Source: JAAYYM01 sp964638005 (GTDB lineage Bacteria; Bacillota; Clostridia; Lachnospirales; Lachnospiraceae). From it: DNA of 14,624 bases. The stretch is from contig CAZWXS010000055.1 in NCBI GenBank assembly GCA_964638005.1, positions 1-14,624 on the forward strand, read 5' to 3'. Under the pieces are notes generated by a model. It did no database searches. It worked only from the letters and a program-made list of their open reading frames with translations, and was not told the origin of the DNA. This document shows, piece after piece, positions 1 through 6,841 of the stretch (position 1 is its first letter; each line of letters opens with the position of its first letter). The position numbers were made by a program, and so were the translations under genes.

Positions 1-611
1 CCGGACAACGACAGAATATGTACAATGCCCGCCCGCATATACAGTTCCTTGATGTCTGCATCCAACGAAGTCTTATCCCCCAATAGCAATGCATGCAGAA
101 TACCCGCTTCCTTTTTGGGCAGATAACGATCATAGACAGCCTTCATACGCTCACGGCACATATGTAATGCCTCTCTGCACACATCATGATCTGCACTGAC
201 TGCAATAACACGTGCCTTCGTAACCGCAAAGTCTATGCCGTTCGTCTCATAATAATGCGCAGCATCAAACTGTCCTTCATTCTCTGCTGCGTCAAAGAGA
301 CTGCAGCGACCCTCTATCGCAATAATGCTGCCCAGTTTCACTTGTGTGTCATCTTCTAAATATACAATGATGGAATATGTTTCAGATAGTGTGGATATTT
401 CGGATATTTCTTTGATATGAACTTCTTTTAGATATACGACAGATTTGTCGTTCTTTTGTTCTTTCCGGGTTACCTGACCGGTCAGGCAGATACTTTGTTT
501 CTCTTTGATGCCTGCTCTCTGTTCGGGAACAGGCATTTTTATGATACACATCAACAGATATGTCACAAGAACTACTGCCAGACCAATCAGACACATTGGT
601 CTTTTTAACAT
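1..611 (-). CDS. comEC: ComEC/Rec2 DNA-uptake channel protein, N-terminal part (runs off left edge)
   Basis: The frame is open from an ATG at 611 to the window edge, 203 codons with no stop. ComEC forms the inner-membrane channel that brings single-stranded DNA into the cell during transformation. Visible are a hydrophobic N-terminal segment (residues 8-25), then a DUF4131-like region (about 35-140) with the family's GQFD..HYY...GIDF pattern near 113-129, then the start of the Competence domain with LLLGDKTSLD (176-185) and AGIVHILSLSG at the break. The polytopic membrane core and any metallo-beta-lactamase domain lie outside the window. The start is 3 bp after the GerMN gene stop, with GGAG about 8 bp upstream inside that gene, so the two are probably translated from one mRNA. 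The identification rests on recalled family motifs, not a search. Whether the gene is intact cannot be judged. Confidence 0.88.
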   Translation of the reverse strand, partial: MLKRPMCLIGLAVVLVTYLLMCIIKMPVPEQRAGIKEKQSICLTGQVTRKEQKNDKSVVYLKEVHIKEISEISTLSETYSIIVYLEDDTQVKLGSIIAIEGRCSLFDAAENEGQFDAAHYYETNGIDFAVTKARVIAVSADHDVCREALHMCRERMKAVYDRYLPKKEAGILHALLLGDKTSLDADIKELYMRAGIVHILSLS

Positions 612-614
612 GAA

Positions 615-1538
615 TTACTCCGTTTCTACAATTTCCAGATTACGTTCAAAGATTGTTGACATCAGGATGTGATCACCAAAATACATATCACTCTCTCCGT
701 CGATAGAGATCTGTACCTTATTGACGTTCGGCAGCTCCGTAAGGGAATTCACAAAGGAATACACAACCATTTCCTCCGATACCGGATAACTGATTGTCAG
801 AAAATCAGCACTCAGATTCAGATAACAGATGCCATCCTTGATGGTCACACCCAGTATCTTCGTGGTCGGTGAAACGGTCGGATGGGCTCCTGCGGAAGCA
901 GGTCCTTCTATGATTTGCTCCGTTACCAGCTTCTCCATGGAAATATTACTGCTGTATGCCACCGTCTCCACCGTGGATACCAGTGCATCATCCGTATCAT
1001 TTGCAAAATACAGATTCAGGCTCGCCTTCTCATACGAATTGATTTCATTGCCTGTATTGTCTATAAAGTTCTCTGCCGTCATAACTCCGACAGGTTGATC
1101 ATTCGTATCCATCAGAGGATCTCCGCCAACACGGAAGTACACACAGTCCACCTTATCGATCTGGCACATCGTGCGAACGATTGCCGCCCTGCACAGAACC
1201 TCTTTTGCGGCATCTGCCTCGTAGTAATGCTCATCAAAATCTATCATGAGCTGACTCCCGTCAAACACATAGGCCAGCACATTGATCTTGGCATCTATCG
1301 GTTTCTTCAGTTCCGTATTCTGAGGGTCAGTCTCCAGTACCGCCAGGAGCTCGACAATCAGATCTTCTGTAGTAGTTCCCTCACAAACATAAGGCTCCGC
1401 CACCACCTTGGTCTCCTGCTTATTGATATAATATACCTGAAATCCCGGATCCGCCGTCTCCGTCTGCCTTGAAGCACAGCCCGAAAGACCAAGCAGCAGC
1501 ATGACCATGTATATACCATATAACATTCGATTTTTCAT
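615..1538 (-). CDS. GerMN-domain lipoprotein (LpqB-like position)
   Basis: This is a predicted exported lipoprotein of 307 residues. The signal peptide has a hydrophobic core (about 5-18) and a lipobox LSGC with the lipidated Cys at 21. Two GerMN-like domains follow, roughly residues 34-148 and 165-305. The second is clearest, with a GVTIKDGICYLNLSADF stretch and a VYSFVNSLTELPNVNKVQI stretch typical of the fold. GerMN domains occur in spore germination protein GerM and in actinobacterial LpqB; their biochemical role is not settled. An ATG at 1544 also opens the frame, but it abuts the AAGGAGG. The ATG at 1538 has 6-bp spacing and is the better start. The gene lies 11 bp after the sensor kinase, whose TAA is part of the ribosome binding site, and 3 bp before comEC. 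A role in modulating the kinase is inferred from position only. Confidence 0.85.
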   Translation of the reverse strand: MKNRMLYGIYMVMLLLGLSGCASRQTETADPGFQVYYINKQETKVVAEPYVCEGTTTEDLIVELLAVLETDPQNTELKKPIDAKINVLAYVFDGSQLMIDFDEHYYEADAAKEVLCRAAIVRTMCQIDKVDCVYFRVGGDPLMDTNDQPVGVMTAENFIDNTGNEINSYEKASLNLYFANDTDDALVSTVETVAYSSNISMEKLVTEQIIEGPASAGAHPTVSPTTKILGVTIKDGICYLNLSADFLTISYPVSEEMVVYSFVNSLTELPNVNKVQISIDGESDMYFGDHILMSTIFERNLEIVETE

Positions 1539-1549
1539 TGTCATCCTCC

Positions 1550-3139
1550 TTATGATTGTACTCCTGCATAATTCAGCGGCAGCTTGACGGTAAATACCGT
1601 ACCGACCTCTTCTCCTGCATCCACTCTGATGGAACCGCGATGCATCAAAATGACATTTCTCGTGATGGCAAGGCCCAAGCCGCTTCCGTCTATCTCTGTG
1701 GAATGTGACTTATCAACACGGTAAAAACGCTCAAAGATATGAGCCTGCTCGCTCTCCGGTATTCCGATACCCGAATCCGCCACTTCTATGGTAAAGAACT
1801 GGTGATCGGCATCCAGTGTCACATGCACCCATCCACTGTCTATGTTGTATTTGATCGCATTTTCAATCAGATTCGTCAATGCAAGGGTAAACTTCACTTC
1901 ATCAATCTCTGCGGTTACATCCCTGTCACTCTCCAGAATCAGTTCAATATTCTTCTTCTCGGCGATCGGATGCAGACGTTTCAAGATAGACTCCAATACA
2001 ACTGCGATGTCCTTAGATTCCACATTGAGCTGTGCCTCTGTTTTATCTAACTTCACAAGAGAAAGCAGATCGTTGATGATGTTATTTTCCCTGTCAATCT
2101 CGGCTGCAATGTCCTCCATGAACTCATGATAAAGTTCAACCGGTACATTTTCCTGCTGTAACAAGGAATCCGCCAATACCTTCATAGAGGTCAACGGTGT
2201 CTTTAATTCATGCGAGACATTCGATACGAACTCCTGCCTTGAGGTATCGAGCACTTTGGTCCTTGCAAGCATCTGATTGAAGGCATCGGTGATATATTCC
2301 GTCTCCAGATAATCCGGCACAGAGATTTCCTCCTCCGTAAATCCCTCTTTGACATCATTGATTGCATTGATGACACGGGAGAAAGGACGTAGCAGCGCCA
2401 TAGCCAGAATATAGGCCAGCATAAAGATCAGGATCGCCATCGTAAACTCAAGCACCAGTGCCTTTTGTCCAAGGATTTCAATACTGTCTACGATGCTGTC
2501 CGTTGACACACTGGTTAACATAACTCCGTACATCTCTTGTGTTGTGGGATCAATGATCGGTATCGTCATTTCAATATAATGATTTTCTTCATCATAGTGT
2601 GTGATGGACTCTCCTTTGAAGCACTTAATGACCTCCTCGGAGATGATGGTTTTATTTTCGCTCAGGGCATATGTGTCTTTGATAATGCGGAAATTGTCGT
2701 CGATGATCAGAATGCGTCCGTCATACAGATTGGACAGCTGTTCCAATTCGCTGTTCACAACCTCAGAACTCGTATCCAGCATACTTCCGTCCTGCAGATC
2801 AGACATCTGTTCCAATTCGTTGTTCGCAACTTTCGGGCTCACACCCGGCACCCCTCTGCCCCGCTGACCGGGTAACTGCTCTGATTCATTGCCTGCAGCC
2901 TCAGAACTTGTATTCAGCAGATAATTGTATGTAATCAGGTGATTTGCCAAGATCTTGCACTGATTCTGGACATCCGAAGTTCTGAGACTGACTGCACGTT
3001 CTTCATAATTATTAAGTATCGCAAAGTGCATAATGGCGCTGGGAATGATGCCCACCGCCAAAATAATCAAAAAAATCCTTAATTTCAAGCTGCGTAACAG
3101 CCTTATTCTGCTGAGTTTATTTTTAATTCTCTCAAGAAT
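1550..3139 (-). CDS. Membrane sensor histidine kinase (HAMP, HisKA, HATPase), probable AUU start
   Basis: This is the sensor half of a two-component system with the regulator just upstream. In 529-residue numbering, TM1 is at about 22-42, an extracytoplasmic sensor at 43-224, TM2 at about 225-250 and HAMP at about 251-300. The H-box VSHELKTP has phospho-acceptor His310. The N-box NLIEN is at 423-427, G1 DSGIGIP at 455-461, the F-box FERFYRVD at 469-476 and G2 GSGLGLAI at 485-492. All catalytic boxes are intact. The first standard start is a TTG at 3088, without a good ribosome binding site and directly before TM1. An in-frame ATT at 3139 lies 6 bp after GGGAGGGG and adds a basic 17-residue leader. 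It is chosen here on that ground, and the start is uncertain. The sensor holds three 23-residue repeats (residues 77-145). The class resembles PhoR/WalK/MtrB kinases; the signal is unknown. Confidence 0.92.
   Translation of the reverse strand: MLERIKNKLSRIRLLRSLKLRIFLIILAVGIIPSAIMHFAILNNYEERAVSLRTSDVQNQCKILANHLITYNYLLNTSSEAAGNESEQLPGQRGRGVPGVSPKVANNELEQMSDLQDGSMLDTSSEVVNSELEQLSNLYDGRILIIDDNFRIIKDTYALSENKTIISEEVIKCFKGESITHYDEENHYIEMTIPIIDPTTQEMYGVMLTSVSTDSIVDSIEILGQKALVLEFTMAILIFMLAYILAMALLRPFSRVINAINDVKEGFTEEEISVPDYLETEYITDAFNQMLARTKVLDTSRQEFVSNVSHELKTPLTSMKVLADSLLQQENVPVELYHEFMEDIAAEIDRENNIINDLLSLVKLDKTEAQLNVESKDIAVVLESILKRLHPIAEKKNIELILESDRDVTAEIDEVKFTLALTNLIENAIKYNIDSGWVHVTLDADHQFFTIEVADSGIGIPESEQAHIFERFYRVDKSHSTEIDGSGLGLAITRNVILMHRGSIRVDAGEEVGTVFTVKLPLNYAGVQS
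2705..2911 (-). repeat. Three in-frame 69-bp tandem repeats in the kinase sensor domain
   Basis: The minus-strand coding sequence holds three consecutive 23-codon units: 2911-2843, 2842-2774 and 2773-2705. Each carries a core like NSELEQLSNL; the third unit begins TSSEVVNSELEQLS, the second VSPKVANNELEQMS and the first TSSEAAGNESEQLP. By eye, units 2 and 3 share about 12 of 23 residues and about 70% of bases, including ctgttccaattcg exactly. Unit 1 matches mainly in its first half. The length is a multiple of three, so the frame is kept. The units sit between TM1 and the predicted core of the sensor, as a linker-like insertion. Confidence 0.85.
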
Positions 3140-3153
3140 GGTAAACCCCTCCC
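3137..3153 (-). promoter_or_regulatory. Strong ribosome binding site in front of an AUU codon (kinase start)
   Basis: Read on the minus strand, GGGAGGGG (3153-3146) is followed by TTTACC and then ATT (3139-3137), which is in frame with the kinase. No ATG, GTG or TTG occurs in frame at this spacing. It lies just after the response regulator stop (TAG, 3161-3163). This site decides the start chosen for the kinase. Confidence 0.6.
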
Positions 3154-3160
3154 GATTGTT

Positions 3161-3847
3161 CTATTTCTGGAAATAGTAGCCGATTCCCCACTTGGTATGA
3201 ACGTACTGGGGCTCGCTTGGATTGGACTCGATCTTCTCACGCAACCGCCTGATATGTACATCAACCGTTCTGACATCCCCCGGATACTCCGAACCCCATA
3301 CGGTGTTCAGCAAGTTCTCTCTGGAGAATACCTTGTTCGGATTAAGCACAAGCAGTTCCAATACGTCAAATTCCTTCGTTGTCAAATTGATTTCCCTGCC
3401 GGAGATAAATATTCTTCTGCTTTCCAGATCCAGCTTCATATCGCCGCTCTCAATGACCTTGGCCGCCTCTTCTGCTGCCGCCTTTTTGGTAGTTCTGCGC
3501 ATAATGGCCTTAATCCTTGCCTTTACCTCCAGTATGTTAAAGGGTTTGGTGATATAGTCATCGGCACCGTATTCCAGTCCGAGGATCTTGTCCATATCTT
3601 CGCCCTTTGCAGTCAGCATCACTACCGGTACAGTTGAAAAATCCCTAATCTGCTGACATACTTCCAATCCTGACAGCTTCGGCAGCATCAGATCCAAAAG
3701 TACTATGTCGTACTGATTCTCACGTGCCAGCCTCACAGCTTCTTCTCCGTCATATGCACAATCCACTTCCATGCCGTCCTGTTCCAAGCTGAAGCGAATT
3801 CCCTTTACAATCAATTTTTCATCATCTACAACCAATACTCTGCTCAT
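3161..3847 (-). CDS. OmpR/PhoB-family response regulator
   Basis: A DNA-binding response regulator of 228 residues, the usual length for this family. The receiver domain (1-118) has the acidic pair D8/D9, phospho-acceptor Asp52 in LLDLMLP, Thr79 and Lys101 (KPF). An Ala/Lys-rich linker leads to a winged-helix trans_reg_C domain (about 135-228) containing RTVDVHIRRLREKIE (193-207), the recognition-helix region, and the terminal WGIGYYF wing. It is 21 bp upstream of the kinase with AUU start (73 bp to the TTG) and is surely its partner. The ATG at 3847 has AAGGAGAAGG just before it. The target genes cannot be read from the window; by family and neighbours, envelope homeostasis (WalR/MtrA-like) is the likeliest role. 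Confidence 0.95.
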   Translation of the reverse strand: MSRVLVVDDEKLIVKGIRFSLEQDGMEVDCAYDGEEAVRLARENQYDIVLLDLMLPKLSGLEVCQQIRDFSTVPVVMLTAKGEDMDKILGLEYGADDYITKPFNILEVKARIKAIMRRTTKKAAAEEAAKVIESGDMKLDLESRRIFISGREINLTTKEFDVLELLVLNPNKVFSRENLLNTVWGSEYPGDVRTVDVHIRRLREKIESNPSEPQYVHTKWGIGYYFQK

Positions 3848-3870
3848 GCCTTCTCCTTTTCTATTGATCC

Positions 3871-4590
3871 CTAATCTACACTGATCCGGTCCTTCATCTT
3901 GGAATACATACCCTCCTTGATGCCTTCGACCTGCATAATTTCTTCTTTCGTCCCAAATCCGCCCCTGCTCTCCCGATATGCAATGATGCTCTGTGCTCTT
4001 GCATCACCGACGCCTGGTAAGGATTTCAACTGTTCAGCCGTGGCGGTATTGATATTGACCACATCCTGATTCGCATCTCCTGCTGCCGCAGCATCTGAAT
4101 TTGCCGCCGCAACGGGGTTCTCAAGTTCTCCCACTGCTGTCATACCCGCAGCCACTTCCTCAACTGTCGGCACATAAATCCTCTGACCGTCCGCAAGAGG
4201 AGCCGCCTGATTCAGATAATCTGCCGCTGCAGTATCCGAAAGACCTCCTGCCGCTTCCAATACCTCATAAACCCGGGTTGTCTCGGATACTGTATATACA
4301 CCCGGCTCATTTACGGCACCGCACACATGTACACAGATATCAACCGGTTCTGATACATCTGTATCCATAACCGCTGCCGAATCATCTCTGTCGGCATCAT
4401 CGTCTACTGTTTCTCGTGTTATGTCAACCTCTTCGTTTTCGTTTCCGTTTTCTTTCGCTAATTCGCTTGCTTCCTCATTTGTTATGTCAACTTCATTCAA
4501 CTGCAGCATCTCCGTTTCCTTCTGACTGTTGCAGGAAACGCATAACGCAGCCGCCATACTCAGTATGGCAATATAAATCATTTTATTCAT
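3871..4590 (-). CDS. comEA: ComEA-like helix-hairpin-helix DNA-binding protein
   Basis: ComEA is the membrane-anchored receptor that binds double-stranded DNA outside the cell and hands it to ComEC. This 239-residue protein has the family order: N-terminal hydrophobic segment (4-19) ending at Cys20, an acidic linker (25-83), an SLBB domain (about 84-142, VHVCGAVNEPGVY start) and a tandem HhH domain at the C terminus (176-239). Hairpins LPGVGDARAQ (191-200) and VEGIKEGMYSKM (221-232) are visible. Cys20 sits in CVSC, a weak lipobox, so it may be a lipoprotein rather than the usual transmembrane protein. EVDIT occurs twice (33-37, 54-58), suggesting a small linker duplication. A GTG at 4596 is in frame, but ATG 4590 has better spacing from GGAG. 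It starts the block that continues through the two-component genes to comEC, 23 bp before the regulator. Confidence 0.88.
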   Translation of the reverse strand: MNKMIYIAILSMAAALCVSCNSQKETEMLQLNEVDITNEEASELAKENGNENEEVDITRETVDDDADRDDSAAVMDTDVSEPVDICVHVCGAVNEPGVYTVSETTRVYEVLEAAGGLSDTAAADYLNQAAPLADGQRIYVPTVEEVAAGMTAVGELENPVAAANSDAAAAGDANQDVVNINTATAEQLKSLPGVGDARAQSIIAYRESRGGFGTKEEIMQVEGIKEGMYSKMKDRISVD

Positions 4591-4600
4591 GCACACTCTC

Positions 4601-4618
4601 CGTTATCCCCGGATAACG
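4601..4618. repeat. Inverted repeat upstream of comEA
   Basis: CGTTATCC and GGATAACG form an 8-bp inverted repeat around two C bases. On the minus-strand mRNA its 3' arm ends at the GGAG that serves the comEA start, so it could be a hairpin limiting translation, or an operator close to the transcription start. The function is not known. Confidence 0.5.
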
Positions 4619-4653
4619 AAATCCCTCTGTGCCGATTCGCATGACTCTTATTC

Positions 4654-4682
4654 ACTATAGCACATTTATTTCCATTTGAAAA
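4654..4682 (-). promoter_or_regulatory. Candidate sigma-A promoter for comEA
   Basis: On the minus strand TTTTCA (4682-4677), a 17-bp spacer and TATAGT (4659-4654) lie about 65 bp upstream of the comEA ATG, overlapping the 3' end of the YdcZ gene. The -35 matches only 4 of 6 consensus bases, so this is tentative. Confidence 0.3.
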
Positions 4683-5097
4683 TGATAATTCCCGCAATCG
4701 CAATCAACATTCCCGTAACTTTACGGAACTCAAGCGGCTGCTTCTCCACGCCAAACATTCCGAACAGTTCTATGATATATGCAACGATCAGCTGTGCAAT
4801 GACAATCAGCATGACAGCCCTTGCAGGCCCAAGCGCCTCCATTCCCTTAATCACCGTGTAAGTAATGAATGCTCCGATCACGCCTCCGAGCAGCATATAC
4901 TTTGGCTGAACCTGCCCGATTGCAGCTACCGGCTCTCTGCCCGTACAGAACCACGCCACAATGCATACAAAGAGTGCCGTCAGTTGTACAAATCCTGCCG
5001 CCACCCAGATACCGGAATGCTTCGTCACCTCAGTGTTGAATACACCCTGTATACTCATCAGGGCTCCGGAAAGTAAAGCAATCAATATTCCCATCAT
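4666..5097 (-). CDS. YdcZ/DUF606 family inner-membrane transporter (DMT superfamily)
   Basis: A short integral membrane protein of 143 residues, the usual length for the YdcZ (DUF606) family of the drug/metabolite transporter superfamily. Five hydrophobic segments are visible: about 2-20, 29-50, 67-85, 91-115 and 126-141. The start MMGILIALLSGALMSIQ and the C-terminal GMLIAIAGIIIF are family-like. Members are often found as tandem pairs; only one copy is seen here. The substrate is unknown. The frame is open back to 5163, but GGAGGG at 5110-5105 places the start at ATG 5097 with 7-bp spacing. The gene sits between the solute-binding-like gene (67 bp away) and comEA, and no functional link to either is evident. 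Confidence 0.82.
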   Translation of the reverse strand: MMGILIALLSGALMSIQGVFNTEVTKHSGIWVAAGFVQLTALFVCIVAWFCTGREPVAAIGQVQPKYMLLGGVIGAFITYTVIKGMEALGPARAVMLIVIAQLIVAYIIELFGMFGVEKQPLEFRKVTGMLIAIAGIIIFKWK

Positions 5098-5164
5098 ATG
5101 AAATCCCTCCGCAAAGCTCAATATACCTTTAGTATGTCCTGCTTTTGCGAAGGTATGCGTCAAT

Positions 5165-6775
5165 TTATTTTACAGCATCGTCTGCACCCGCACTGATGCT
5201 CTCCTGCGTAGGTATCGTATAACCGATCTCATCGATCTGGCTTCCGATCAGTTCTGACAACGCACGTAATTCTTCCTCCGGATCGCTGCCTGTCCATATC
5301 TTGGTAAATGCAATTTCAAGCTGCACCCAGAAATTACTTGCCTCTATCATCTTGGGCAGGGATACAGACTTCTGATACTCTAACATGGTATTGGATATCT
5401 CCGGATTTTCATATTCCACATCATAACGACAGGCAATCTTCCCCGCCCTGTTGTACAGTGAATCCAGATTTTCAAAGGTTAAATAATGGGCAAATGCATT
5501 GGCATCTTCCTTACGGTTCGAGTATCCGTTGACTGCTACTGCATTTGTCACGGATAGTCCTCTTGCCTTCAGCTTTGTGCTGATATCAGGAAGTACCGCC
5601 ACACCGTATTCATATGTGAAGTTGCCTTCTGCCTTTGCTGCCTCAATCTTTGCAATCGCATCCGTAGTCGCTACGGTAAATACTGTCTTGCCTTCTATGA
5701 ATTCCTGCAAGATCGTATCATAGGTCACTTCCTTGGTATCAATGGAAAAGAATTGATTCAGATCCTGATATACCTGCAGGCAGTCTATTGTTTGCTGATT
5801 AAAAATATTGAAATTCGCATTGTTGTCTCCATTTTCCCCACCAACATCTATATAATTTCCGACAAAAAAGTAATTATAGAAAATATCCGACACGTCCCAT
5901 TTGAAGACATATTCTACCGTCTCCGGCGCATCGTAATTATCTGCAAATGCAAGAATGTCATCAATGGTAGACGGAATCATGGTAGACATCTGCTGAAGAA
6001 CCTCTGCGGATAATTCAAAGGATTCCTCATCTACGCCTGTCTCTGCTGTCGTTTCCTCTTCCGCGATCCCGGTTGCATCCTCCGGATCTCCCGTCGTCGT
6101 ACCATCTGCTTCCGGCTCTGTATCAATCTCTTCCGCCTGCGTCTCCGGCTCACCCTCTTGAGCCAATTCAGCCATAGCCGCTTCCGCTGCTGCCTGATCT
6201 GCTTCGGTCTCTATGGTCTGCTTTGCGAGGTCAGCCATAAAAGTTTTATTGTACAAAAAGAAGTTCGTTTCGTAATAAAATGGATATGCAACAGAAACGC
6301 CTTCACAGCCTACTGCATGCAGCGCTGTCTGCGGATAGTACTGTGGAATCACCGTATCATCCGGATCTTCGATCTTGGTCGCAAGTCCTGCCAGATATGC
6401 CTTCATCAGGTTGTCATTACTCGTGATATAGAGATCCGGGGCATCCTTCTTCTGAACGGATGCTGCATTGATCTGCTCCAGATACTCCACACCGGATACA
6501 AGAACCGGCGATACCTTGATATCATACGACTCCTGAAATGCAAGGGACATACTCATCAGATAGTCTGTCAATTCTTCATCCGTATACCACAAAATGAGAG
6601 GCCCGTCATTTGCCACCTCGGTCTCCTCTACCATCTCTCTTGCAGTCAGAGTGTCCTGAAATGTCCACTTTCCGTCTGCATACGACAATGCACCGTTCAA
6701 ACTAAAGTAAAGCATTGCCGCAAGCAATGCTGTTACCATAATGATCGATACTGTTTTGGACGATCCGTTACCCAT
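5165..6775 (-). CDS. Family 1 extracellular solute-binding-like protein, membrane anchored, with acidic insertion
   Basis: A 536-residue exported protein related to maltose-type binding proteins. A hydrophobic segment (9-31) follows a short N terminus; no lipobox Cys is present, so it is a cleaved signal or an uncleaved anchor. The binding-protein pattern includes LILWYTDEE (60-68), SGVEYLEQINAAS (94-106), APDLYITSND (112-121), PFYYETNFFLYNKT (165-178) and PSTIDDILAFADNY (268-281). Between the last two lies a Glu/Ala/Thr-rich, strongly acidic stretch (about 188-257), where ordinary members have only a short loop. The C-terminal lobe seems complete. No ABC permease or ATPase gene is adjacent, so the partner is distant or the protein has another role, such as ligand sensing. 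The start is ATG 6775; GGGAG lies 11 bp upstream, a rather long spacing. It follows argD by 66 bp. Confidence 0.78.
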   Translation of the reverse strand: MGNGSSKTVSIIMVTALLAAMLYFSLNGALSYADGKWTFQDTLTAREMVEETEVANDGPLILWYTDEELTDYLMSMSLAFQESYDIKVSPVLVSGVEYLEQINAASVQKKDAPDLYITSNDNLMKAYLAGLATKIEDPDDTVIPQYYPQTALHAVGCEGVSVAYPFYYETNFFLYNKTFMADLAKQTIETEADQAAAEAAMAELAQEGEPETQAEEIDTEPEADGTTTGDPEDATGIAEEETTAETGVDEESFELSAEVLQQMSTMIPSTIDDILAFADNYDAPETVEYVFKWDVSDIFYNYFFVGNYIDVGGENGDNNANFNIFNQQTIDCLQVYQDLNQFFSIDTKEVTYDTILQEFIEGKTVFTVATTDAIAKIEAAKAEGNFTYEYGVAVLPDISTKLKARGLSVTNAVAVNGYSNRKEDANAFAHYLTFENLDSLYNRAGKIACRYDVEYENPEISNTMLEYQKSVSLPKMIEASNFWVQLEIAFTKIWTGSDPEEELRALSELIGSQIDEIGYTIPTQESISAGADDAVK

Positions 6776-6799
6776 ATCTGTCTATACTCCCAAATTCAA

Positions 6800-6816
6800 T
6801 TGACTCATTCAGTCAA
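6800..6816. repeat. Perfect inverted repeat in the argD/solute-binding gene gap
   Basis: TTGACT and AGTCAA flank CATTC, a 6-bp perfect inverted repeat with a 5-base loop, 25 bp upstream of the solute-binding-like gene. It has no T-run typical of an intrinsic terminator on either strand. It may be an operator or a weak attenuating hairpin. Confidence 0.4.
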
Positions 6817-6841
6817 AACATATTTTATTAAATATAGTGCA

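Noticed and set aside
382..594. Minus-strand open frame of 70 codons
   Set aside because: It is a shifted frame inside the comEC 5' part, whose own frame is open to the window edge and has recognisable ComEC motifs.
882..1472. Plus-strand open frame of 196 codons
   Set aside because: It is antisense to the GerMN lipoprotein gene, has no start signal and no recognisable domain.
5098..5164. TTGACG hexamer upstream of the YdcZ gene as a promoter
   Set aside because: No -10 element lies 16-18 bp downstream; the nearest TATATT-like sequence has no matching -35.
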